Assembly (NCBI GenBank): GCA_037447655.1
Contig: JBBHKE010002111.1
Location: forward strand, 126,001-137,095
Reading direction: 5' to 3'
DNA length: 11,095 nt
Origin: Zygnema cylindricum
Lineage: Eukaryota > Streptophyta > Zygnematophyceae > Zygnematales > Zygnemataceae
The notes under the pieces were generated by a model. That model was not told where the DNA came from. It was given only the letters and a program-made list of their open reading frames with translations, and searched no databases. The translations under genes and the position numbers were made by a program. Each line of letters begins with the position of its first letter. Position 1 is the first letter of the stretch. Shown piece after piece: positions 1-7,291 of the stretch.

Positions 1-206
1 AAAAGTTCGAAACAAACCAGAGTTAACTCAGAAAAGTAGCTATCGGTAGCTATTTCTGGTTTAGCTCTTTTTTGGAAATTTTCTGTCAATAGAGTTCCTA
101 TCTGCATCATGACTAGATCTCAATTGAAACAAATCAGAGTCGTCTCAGGGAGTAGCTATTAATAGCTATTTTTGGTTTAGTTTTTTTGAGAAATTTCTGT
201 CAATAG
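1..206. repeat. Tandem repeat, ~117-bp unit, two copies (left copy cut by window edge)
   Basis: The stretch beginning GAAACAAACCAGAG at 9 recurs as GAAACAAATCAGAG at 126. Both copies continue through a TAGCTAT..TAGCTATTT core, a TGGTTTAG box, a T-run and end in TTTCTGTCAATAG (about 96 and 206). The offset is 117 bp and the copies look roughly four-fifths identical by eye. The inner TAGCTATCGGTAGCTA / TAGCTATTAATAGCTA segments are themselves small inverted or direct repeats. The array probably continues to the left of the window. Nothing suggests coding. Confidence 0.8.
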
Positions 207-248
207 CATTTTTGATAATGGACACAATTGACAATAAAATTGCTCATG

Positions 249-314
249 CACTTCTGTCTTTTACTTGTGACACTTCTGTCTTTTGCTTGTTACCCTTTTG
301 TCATTTACTTGGTT
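249..314. repeat. 22-bp minisatellite, three copies
   Basis: Three consecutive 22-bp units start at 249, 271 and 293. Each follows the pattern CACTTCTGTCTTTTACTTGT plus two bases. Units 1 and 2 differ at about two positions and unit 3 is more diverged (CCCTTTTGTCATTTACTTGG). The array is short and sharply bounded. Confidence 0.8.
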
Positions 315-1313
315 CATCTTTGCTTATGAGGAGATGGCTGATTTTCTGAATCGGAGACTCGACAACTTGAAAAAATCTATTTGAAGGAAAAATGTTCCAC
401 CACAAAAAGACAAAAAAAAATAATGTACTTGAAGTCAGTTACTGCTTGGTTAAGAAAATGATTTAGCATTCAAAAAATAATTTGGTTTTTGTACTATCCC
501 GCAAATAGTGTTTCTGCTATGAAATTCCGCTAACGGTTTTGATTTATAATTCTATTAATTGTTGACAGTATGCACTATAATTTGCAAAAGTGGAAAGAAT
601 TATCTTTATACGGTTTTTTATTTTGTTTTATTAAGGTTATGACCATGTTTTATGCACAAAACATGCAGGGAAAATAATGTGTGCATGATAATAAACTAGA
701 GTTTAGATGATATATGTGCGTCCCCAATGCTGTTTTTGCCTTAATTTTGCAATTTTATGGTACATTTCTAGCATTTGGAAAACCAACATGTACCAACGTC
801 CTATGAATACTCTCAAATCAATTTAAAAGTTTTAATTTTCATAAATTAGTATTTGAAAGTAAACGTCAATGTGTAGCAATGTAAATAGTTTACGTTAAAC
901 CAAAATGGCCGCAAAAAAATTGCATAATTTTTAGGGTTTTTAAGTCAACTTTCAGTGTACATACTACTTTGTACTTTCTTTTAATGTCCACAAAAATCCC
1001 AACTCTACGTTAGTCTTAGGACAAAACTTTGACGGCGACAAAAAGTCGTGTTGAGAGCGCTCAAATGTCATCATTGCCTATTGAACTAAGTACTGGAGAG
1101 ATATGGAAAGGCATAGGATCGGGATAGGCTCGGGAAAGATGGTGCAAATAACAGTGGAGAGGTCCGATGGGTCGAAGCCCAAATTACTGATTTAGGGTTA
1201 ACTCACTCGAATTTGAGTGGTCCACTCTAATAACGAAGGGCACTGTAGTTAGTAAAGCTAATAGCGGTGGGGAATGGTAGATGAAAAAAAAGTCTCTTTC
1301 ATGCTTTTAGTTC
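315..1313. other. AT-rich stretch with no supported gene
   Basis: No ORF of note, no RNA gene and no transposon ends could be found here. Small structures are an 11-bp direct duplication (ATAGGATCGGG / ATAGGCTCGGG, 1113-1134) and a hairpin-like CACTCGAATTTGAGTG near 1204. The stretch holds no GTACGG/CCGTAC hexamer, unlike the DNA from 1500 onward. Confidence 0.6.
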
Positions 1314-1323
1314 CCTCTTGCTG

Positions 1324-1669
1324 GTGTTGGGTATCGAGGACCCTTTGCCGATATTCGATATATATCGAATTTCAGGTAGCCGATAATCGATATATCGCCT
1401 CGATATATCGAAAACCAAATCATCACGATACATCGGCAATATATCTCCGATATCGTATAGCCGATATACCGAGCCATAAAAAAATTTAATTGGGGGGAAT
1501 GTCCGTACAATTTCCGTAAGATTATTGTACGGACACCCGTTTTTTTGCGATATATATCGCGATGATTTATGTTGGTCCCGGTACGATATATCGAAGAATC
1601 TGCTCGATCGATATTCAATATATTGAATATCGCAATTATCGCGATATGAATTTACCCGATACCCAACAC
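1324..1669. mobile_element. Inner TATCG-rich foldback element, ~346 bp
   Basis: The perfect 13-bp terminal inverted repeats are GTGTTGGGTATCG (1324-1336) and CGATACCCAACAC (1657-1669). The right flank is TA and the left flank TG, so a TA target duplication with one later mutation is possible. If the ends are instead read as T(A/G)GTGTTGGGTATCG, they resemble the TAGTGTTGTGTATCGG end of the element at 4272, which would make it hAT-related; in that case its own 8-bp TSD is missing. The interior is packed with CGATATATCG-like palindromes. These include a perfect 24-bp palindrome at 1609-1632 and a 12-bp-stem hairpin 1500-1511/1524-1535 (TGTCCGTACAAT). The ORFs running across it on both strands are by-products of these palindromes. 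Confidence 0.7.
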
Positions 1670-2209
1670 TACACCGCCAATCGTTATTAGCGTTGTTACG
1701 CTAATTCCGTCCCGCTTTTTTTTTTTTATTCTCCATTAGTGTAGTTCATTCTATTTTTTTCTTTATTCTATTTAGGGTTATTTTCAGTACGTTGACTCTT
1801 AAATAGAGTGGTGTACGGTCAGTATCAGACCGTACATAAATGTACCTTTTTAAGTTAAAAAGTACAATAAATCAGTTTTAGTAACCGCGGACGCATGAGA
1901 ATGTGCGTTCTAAAAAGGAAAAAAACCAGGTCGTAAAAAATCCCGCTCGCACATATTCGTCCGACAGCCGCGTTTCGACCGTGTGAATGTACGATTTGTG
2001 TACGATCTGTCAGATTTTGTACGGAGACCTATATTAGTGTAAGCATGTTTGCGACCGACATTTGTTTTTTCAAAGATCCAAATTACCATAACCAAACAAT
2101 TAGAATGTATGATTTTTTCCAAAATTTTCAAATTCTTAAATAGCGTACACCACGGTAATTATTTTTATACGCTAAAAAAACTTACACGCTAATAACGATT
2201 GGCGGTGTA
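1670..2209. mobile_element. Outer 540-bp MITE-like element with 24-bp perfect TIRs
   Basis: The sequence at 1670-1693 (TACACCGCCAATCG... ending AGCGT) is the exact reverse complement of 2186-2209, a 24-bp perfect match. A second, internal inverted pair GTGGTGTACG (1808-1817) / CGTACACCAC (2144-2153) supports a foldback architecture. A 9-bp-stem hairpin TGTACGGTC / GACCGTACA lies at 1812-1836. The right flank is CCTCTTGC, matching the 8 bp before 1322. ACGCTAA motifs recur just inside both ends (near 1698 and 2169), as transposase-binding subterminal repeats do. No transposase ORF is present, so this is non-autonomous. Confidence 0.75.
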
Positions 2210-2245
2210 CCTCTTGCACATGTCTTTATAAAATGAGAAGGAAAG

Positions 2246-2267
2246 CTTTATTGCAAAAAGTGCGATG
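2246..2267 (-). repeat. 22-bp dispersed motif containing AATAAA on the minus strand, copy 1
   Basis: CTTTATTGCAAAAAGTGCGATG differs from the copy at 4169-4190 by one base. On the minus strand it reads ..GCACTTTTTGCAATAAAG, with an AATAAA polyadenylation-type hexamer. A shared 3'-end segment of a retrocopied transcript or a transposon tail would look like this, but the match is short and the flanks do not align. Confidence 0.5.
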
Positions 2268-3409
2268 TAAAAAACCATCGAGGAACAAAAGGGGTAAAAA
2301 AAAGGCAAAAAAAGGACATTCTGAACAAAAGGACGGCTGAGATTCGTTTACAGGGATGATCTTGAAAGCGAGCTTTGAAAGGTACGCGAAAGTTTTGTCA
2401 TAAACGACAAAACAATAGTGCAATCTATCAAAGTATCGAATGCTTGGAGTCATGTCAGGCTCCGACACGTCAGCACACGCCTGTCATTCGATAATCCGTA
2501 CGATGTAAGTCCATGGAGGTTTTTTCTCCCCCCGATATGGATAAAATAATAAAATATCTCTAGAATCCAGGCGTTTTGTTTATTCCCGTATTACTTCATA
2601 TGCGTACGAAGAACCAATAAAGTTTCATTGAATTTAATGCGTATAATTTACGCCTCTTTTCGACTCCCACTTTATCTAATTGTTGAAGAGTAGGACTATG
2701 TTTGTGGCTGAGGGTAACCTTTCAGCATGAAAGTCGAGTTGTTTACTGAATAATAACTTATGTTTTCGTATCTTTTCGTGCGATTTTTTCTTTGTTTCTC
2801 AAAAAATATTTTTACGGAGACACTAACGAGATTTTCCAAAGGTCCAGGATTAAACATACACCGTTGATGCTTTCCTTTATGACCGCAGATAAACTTTCCA
2901 CGTGAATTATAGAGAGAAGTGCCACGAAATACAGCCAACAAAATTGCAGGTGACGGAGGCCATATAAAATTGAGCAGGGTGGACCGCAGAATCCAGCAGA
3001 ATCCCGAACCGGAGCCTCGGTACCCTACCTCGTGTTAGAGGACACGTCGTAGTTTCTCGCGCTTTTAAATCTGTCAGAATAACCGTACATGATCCACACG
3101 CTTTACCTGGATATCGATTCCAAGATCAAAATCCGTTGAAGATAACACAATCTACACTCTAAATCTACGTGGTGTACGAACGAACAGGCCACGTGTACGG
3201 TAAACAATTTTCTCGGACGACCTCATGGAAACTGCGTAATAATCATTGCCAGAAATTGTACGGAATATGTTTTCTGGCACGTCCTGATTGAAGCTAACCC
3301 TAACTGCATACAAGAATTCCTTGAGAGTACAGGTGGCGACCGCTGCGGGCGCGGCACCAAATCTCGGAAAAGAGACTTGAAAATTTATGAGCCGACATGT
3401 TCGAATGGC

Positions 3410-3417
3410 TATAAATA
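3410..3417 (+). promoter_or_regulatory. TATA-box-like TATAAATA
   Basis: TATAAATA sits in GGCTATAAATATGCCACGTG and fits the TATA consensus TATAWAWR. It is followed at once by a CACGTG palindrome (E-box/G-box type), which is unusual for TATA strings arising by chance in AT-rich DNA. The 683-bp element has inserted about 50 bp downstream, which would have disrupted any transcript start region there. No gene can be attached to it. Confidence 0.2.
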
Positions 3418-3464
3418 TGCCACGTGTTCCAAGGTTAAATAGAGTACATTTTTGAGGTTCAGAT

Positions 3465-4147
3465 CATAGTTCAAAAGTAGGCTTTTTTATGGTAGGCCTT
3501 TGGTAGGCGCACAAAACTTTGCACAAAACTCGCGCAACGTAGGCATACTGTATGTGTGTGCGTCGTGCAACTCCTGTACGAACGTCCGAATCTGACGTAA
3601 GATCAAGGTACAGCGCACGCCGCCGGACGAATTTTTTTAGCGAACTGACACGGCGTAGGATGACATTCCGGGGGAAAAGCCACCAACGGGGTTGGTCCGT
3701 AGGTTTTGGTAATTTTTTTGGCAGTGTCGTATTTTTTTATTTTTATCGTCCCATACTGCCTGGTTGGTCAATTTGAGGCTTTATTTAGTGTGGCCCTCAA
3801 AATTGAAGACGCTAATATGACAGATTGTCCCTTCGTAAGTTGTGTTATGGGCTTTTCATGTGATCTTTTTAAAATCGCCTACTTTGATCAGCGACCGTCC
3901 GATCGTCCAAATCTGACGGTTTAAATAAAAAGTCCCTCAAAACTCACATAAATAATTTTTTTTGTCCGATTTTTTTTCAAAATTTAGACATGTCGTTTAA
4001 TTCTCTATCGATCGATGTGCAACTCAACCATGTTACTATTTTATTTCATTTTGCGGCCAATACAATATGGGTCTTAAGGGCATATTGTATGTTTTGCGTA
4101 CAATAGGCATATTGTATGGGCGTACGGTCACCTACTTTTGAACTATG
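3465..4147. mobile_element. 683-bp non-autonomous DNA transposon with 17-bp TIRs and 8-bp TSD
   Basis: CATAGTTCAAAAGTAGG at 3465-3481 is exactly inverted at 4131-4147. The 8 bp outside each end are identical: GTTCAGAT at 3457-3464 and 4148-4155. Perfect TIRs plus a perfect 8-bp TSD indicate a fairly recent insertion. An 8-bp TSD is the hAT-superfamily length (P-type elements also use 8 bp). The interior holds two similar AAATCTGACG / GAATCTGACG segments (near 3589 and 3910), a short ACCAAC..GTTGGT hairpin near 3682, and two GCATATTGTATG copies near 4080 and 4109. No transposase-like protein can be read in any frame, so it should depend on a transposase encoded elsewhere. Confidence 0.88.
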
Positions 4148-4168
4148 GTTCAGATTTTATTGAACAAT

Positions 4169-4190
4169 CTTTATTGCAAAACGTGCGATG
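4169..4190 (-). repeat. 22-bp dispersed motif containing AATAAA on the minus strand, copy 2
   Basis: CTTTATTGCAAAACGTGCGATG matches 2246-2267 at 21 of 22 positions and lies just outside the right TSD of the 683-bp element. On the minus strand two AATAAA hexamers follow one another here (about 4170 and 4158). Confidence 0.5.
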
Positions 4191-4391
4191 GGCAATATAA
4201 TAGTCAATAGGGTTCAAAGAAGTAAGAAAAAAAAATACATTTAAAAGACTAAAATAGTCAAGAGAAAATAGTAGTGTTGTGTATCGGTAAAAAAATTATC
4301 GCGATAACACCGATACCGATAGTTATCGGTTATCGAACGGTCAGCGGTCCCGATATATTTGTACTTTCTGTACTTTCTGTCCGGATTGCTT

Positions 4392-4780
4392 TCTGTCCGG
4401 TAAACTGAACGGTAAATTTACGAGAAATGTACAGTTATTTACGGGAAATGTACGAAATTTGACGAAAATATACGTTGCACTTTTGTAGTACTTTTTGGGC
4501 GGTTAACTGAACATAAATTTTACGGAAACGTACGGAATTGTACCGATAAACTGATTATCATGGAACGGTAAAAAGACGGCGGACACAAAGTACAACGGAT
4601 GCAAAATAACATTATGCGCGCTGCTATAATCGAACGGACGACATTCAATGAGAAAATACGAGCGGACGGTCAGCGTGAGCGCCGACATCTCGAAATGGCT
4701 TTTTTGGCGGCTTTTGCCAAAAAAGCCGACGGATTGACACGTGGCAAATTTCCAGTGGATCCCAAAAAATAAAGGGACAA
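4392..4780. repeat. Internal direct repeat of the hAT-like element, copy 1
   Basis: From TCTGTCCGG at 4392 to AAAGGGACAA ending at 4780 this segment aligns with 5621-6008 at a near-constant offset of 1228-1229 bp. The identity is high (about nine in ten by eye). It is preceded by a 90-bp TATCGG-rich piece that copy 2 lacks. Both strands carry an ORF across it, so neither frame alone argues for coding. The alignment stops abruptly at 4780, where a segment related to the 683-bp element begins. Confidence 0.85.
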
Positions 4781-4845
4781 TGCCTACTCTACGCGAGTTT
4801 AGTGCCAAGTTTTGTGCACCTACCAAAGGCTTACCATAAAAACGC
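4780..4845 (-). repeat. Segment homologous (inverted) to the subterminal region of the 683-bp element
   Basis: The reverse complement of 4780-4845 matches 3481-3546. Both read ..TTATGGTA(g/a)GCCTTTGGTAGG, then GCACAAAACTT, AAACTCGCG and GTAGGCAT. Only the interior is shared, since the 17-bp TIR is absent here. It interrupts copy 1 of the direct repeat precisely at 4780. The homology to copy 2 may resume near CCACGGC (about 4868; compare 6010), which would make this an inserted fragment. Confidence 0.75.
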
Positions 4846-5595
4846 TCGGACAGACGTAAGAAACTACCACGGCAGATACATCGATCCCTATTTGAATTTC
4901 CACTTTGTTATGCAACCTGCGAGAGACGGTTGTTGACTTTGGTACGCGGTTTTGACTTTAGGTCTTTGACATTCCGTGTCAAGCTGTGCGCTGTACATAT
5001 GTTTGTCGTGAGGGGAATAGTCGGTTGAGAGAAAACGATTGTGTGGTCCGATTCAGCGTTTGCGTGTTTGGGCACTGAAACTCTCCCGCTGCCGAACACG
5101 CTACCTCTCCACCCCCGTGTTGGAGACATCTTCAAAATCAAAAGGAAAATCGCAGCTAAAACAAAACACAAGAATCTACTAAATATGGTACGGTTAAAGG
5201 TTGCGAAAAGACTTCAAAAACTAGTACAAAAGTATAAAAATTGTACAATTAATTATTTGACTTCCAACTACATACAGTTACTAGTGCGCACTAAATGAAA
5301 CTAAGAGTCAACGTGGACGCATATTGATGTTGGTGAGGATTAATAAAAAAACAAAAGTGAACCTGCCAACTCGTACCAGATCTTCCTTTAACGCCTCTCG
5401 TCGTTGAATTTGTTACACAATCGACACCAATCAATCCTCTAACCCCCCTTTTGTCTTCTTTTAACAATCCTACGACGACATATTCCTCTTACACACTGGC
5501 ACAATCATACGATAAACGACGTGGTCTTATTATATTTCGACGGGTTGTAGAACACGTCGACCGCGGATTTCACGTCCATCCCAAAGACTAAACTC

Positions 5596-6008
5596 TAATG
5601 TTGTGTATCGGTAAAAAATTTCTGTCCGGTAAACTGAACGGTAAATTTACGAGAAATGTACGGTTTTTTACGGGAAATGTGCGAAATTTGAGAAAAAAAT
5701 ACGTTGCACTTTGTATTACTTTTTGGGCGGTTAATTGAACATAAATTTTACGGGAATGTACGAAATTGTACTGATAAACTGATTATCATGGAACGGTAAA
5801 AAGACGGCGGACACAAAGTACAACGGATGCAAATTAACATTATGCGTGCCGCCGGAATCGATCGGACGACTTTCAATGAGAAAATGCGAGCGGACGGTCA
5901 GCGTGAGCGCCGACATCTCAGAATGTCTTTTTTGGCGGCTTTTGCCAAAAAAGTCGACGGATCGACACGTGGCACGTTTCCAGTGGATCCCAAAAGAGAA
6001 AGGGACAA
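5596..6008. repeat. Internal direct repeat of the hAT-like element, copy 2, including a second left terminus
   Basis: TAATGTTGTGTATCGGTAAAA at 5596 repeats the left terminus at 4272 (TAGTGTTGTGTATCGG) with one change in the first positions. It then passes straight into TTTCTGTCCGG, skipping the ~90-bp TATCGG-rich block of copy 1. The match to copy 1 continues to 6008. Because the flanking TSD fits only the 4272 and 6386 ends, this looks like an internal duplication or a partial copy captured inside the larger element. It does not look like an independent complete insertion. Confidence 0.8.
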
Positions 6009-6241
6009 AGCCACGGCGTCGGATGTGAAAGGTACATCGTTTTGACTGGAGCCGTACTAAAGCCGTACATATATTATGTCGGCTACTGTACTTTCGGCTT
6101 GTACAAATGATCTGATTGGTAGATACATCAAGGGTTGTGAGTAGGGCGCCTCGGGGGAGTAAGACGTACAGATGAGTGTACAGGCCCTACATTTATTTGT
6201 ACTGTCAGTATAGTTATCGCCGATAGTTATCGTTATCGGCA

Positions 6242-6288
6242 TTATCGCCGATAAGTAGCCGATATTATCGGCTACTTATCGGCGATAA
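6242..6288. repeat. Perfect 47-bp palindrome (23-bp arms, 1-nt centre)
   Basis: The arm 6242-6264 (TTATCGCCGATAAGTAGCC then GATA) is the exact reverse complement of 6266-6288, with a single T at 6265 between them. It sits about 100 bp inside the right end of the hAT-like element, amid further TATCGG motifs. Such a palindrome can extrude a cruciform in DNA or form a long RNA hairpin if transcribed. Confidence 0.93.
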
Positions 6289-6394
6289 GACCGATAGCGA
6301 TATATCGTACTAATATATCGATTATCGGGTCCCCGAAAAAAGGCCCATATCGGTTATCGGCAAATCCTTACCGATACAAAACACTAGAAAATAG

Positions 6395-7058
6395 GCAAAA
6401 GCATAGAGAACAAAAAAAAAGGCAACCTTAACTAAAACAAGTAACCAGCAAAAACTAATTAAAACAACCAAAGATGCCACGTCATGGTCGTGCTCGAACA
6501 GTTAAGGAATATTTCGGATGTTGTCAGCATATCGTGCGAATTTATACCATAGTTGAGATTTCGTGCGATTTTTTTTTTTCAGTCAATTCTTTTACCTCTA
6601 TCTGACGGTCGTCTTGTGCTTCACGTGTCTACTTATTACGAGCAAAACTAGAACGTGGTTTTTAAATTTTAACCATGTTTTACCATACGAAGGAAATAAA
6701 CATTTTATTGTGCCATTGATCTTAACAACATGTTTCCAAATAGTGTGCCATAAAACCAAGTGTAATGATATGGATGACGGTGTCGAGCGATTACAAAGGT
6801 CAAATGTCGCAAAAGTCATTATTTCTGATACCCGAATCCGACATTTTTTTCCCCAAAATCTGAACACCCGAAATCCGCCTGCGTTATGTCACGCTCCTAA
6901 ATTGTTACCCGGTTTCCGATACGCGTTTACAAAAAAAAAATTAATCGAAACTCGACTTCTCGCGGACTACTCCGTACGCGCCTGTACCCGAATAATTACA
7001 AAATTAATGGTACATCTCCCACATACCTTCCACGATACCAAAAGTACAAAGTACAATA
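6395..7058. other. Stretch without a supported gene
   Basis: Right of the hAT TSD the DNA is A-rich and then mixed. The plus-strand frame 6563-7069 (168 codons) starts on a T-run and has no recognisable domain or convincing composition; I treat it as chance. A short frame starting at 6474 (MPRHGRARTVKEYFGCC.., 43 codons, ending at 6605) has a plausible A-rich start context but nothing else in its favour. Confidence 0.45.
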
Positions 7059-7291
7059 ATGTTGTATAGTATGGACAATACTGTACTTGACAACACTTTA
7101 GTGGAACATACCTACGAAACCTTCAATTTTTTTTCGGTTTTTGCTTACCCGGCCGTACCCGAATTTGTTTTTGTTTTGTTGAATTACCCGGCCGAATCCC
7201 GCCGGGTGATTAAATCCGATTTGGCACCCGAACCCGTTCCGGGTCCGATGCGGGCGGGCGGGTACCGGTCGGGTACGGAGTCGGGTACCCG
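6830..7291. repeat. Cluster of ACCCG/CGGGT pentamers with an orientation switch
   Basis: By hand I count about ten ACCCG and five CGGGT in this span. ACCCG (usually TACCCGAAT or TTACCCGG) dominates to about 7190, while CGGGT (CGGGTACGG, CGGGTACC) is concentrated from 7203 to 7286. Short motifs repeated in inverted orientation around a centre resemble subterminal binding sites of a DNA transposon. I could not find matching termini or a TSD, so the type is open. Confidence 0.5.

Larger units (their letters stand above)
1314..2217. mobile_element. Composite of two nested non-autonomous DNA transposons bounded by an 8-bp direct repeat
   Basis: CCTCTTGC occurs at 1314-1321 and again at 2210-2217, each copy abutting a transposon-like terminus. 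Between them are two inverted-repeat modules laid end to end: 1324-1669 (ends GTGTTGGGTATCG / CGATACCCAACAC) and 1670-2209 (24-bp ends beginning TACACCGCCAATCG). The simplest reading is that the 540-bp right module inserted first and made the 8-bp TSD. The left module then inserted into the TA at its outermost edge. An 8-bp TSD fits hAT-type elements. The alternative is one chimeric element running 1322-2209. No transposase is encoded. Confidence 0.72.
2218..3464. other. Intergenic stretch without a supported gene
   Basis: Only short, unrecognised ORFs occur (for example minus-strand frames of about 80 codons at 2226-2468 and 2696-2941), without splice or codon evidence I would trust. Noted inside it are a 22-bp motif at 2246-2267 shared with 4169-4190, a GTAAGT donor-like string near 2505, and a TATA-like box at 3410-3417. 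The boundaries of two different mobile elements define its ends, so this may be the older host sequence into which they inserted. Confidence 0.5.
4272..6386. mobile_element. 2115-bp hAT-like non-autonomous transposon with 8-bp TSD GAAAATAG
   Basis: The left end TAGTGTTGTGTATCGGTAA (4272-4290) and right end TTACCGATACAAAACACTA (6368-6386) are inverted repeats matching at 18 of 19 positions. The flanks GAAAATAG at 4264-4271 and 6387-6394 are identical. An 8-bp TSD and a TAGNG terminus are hallmarks of hAT elements. Both subterminal zones are rich in TATCGG/CCGATA motifs (4291-4345 and 6215-6370), as expected for transposase-binding sites. Internally, a ~390-bp segment near the left end is duplicated further right together with the terminal sequence (5596 onward). 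No BED finger, dimerisation domain or catalytic core of a hAT transposase can be read, so the element is non-autonomous or badly decayed. Confidence 0.87.

Noticed and set aside
1157-1190. tRNA-like GGGTCGAAGCCC motif
   Set aside because: It lacks the canonical GGTTCRANTCC B box and 7-nt loop, and no A box, acceptor stem or anticodon arm could be folded upstream.
2990-3030. Minus-strand GGTTCGGGATTC as an internal Pol III B box
   Set aside because: Partial match only; no A box at a suitable distance and no cloverleaf.
3293-3304. Telomere-like CTAACCCTAAC
   Set aside because: Less than two TTAGGG units in isolation; expected by chance and also seen as single TTAGGGTTA strings near 1192 and 1771.
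4503-4826. 107-codon minus-strand ORF in the hAT-like element and its shorter counterpart at 5731-5916, plus opposite-strand frames at 5827-6045
   Set aside because: Both strands are open across the repeated block, substitutions between copies show no codon-position bias, and no transposase domain is visible.
6563-7069. 168-codon plus-strand ORF
   Set aside because: Starts on a T homopolymer, has no recognisable domain or sensible composition, and overlaps the CGGGT-motif region; likely chance.
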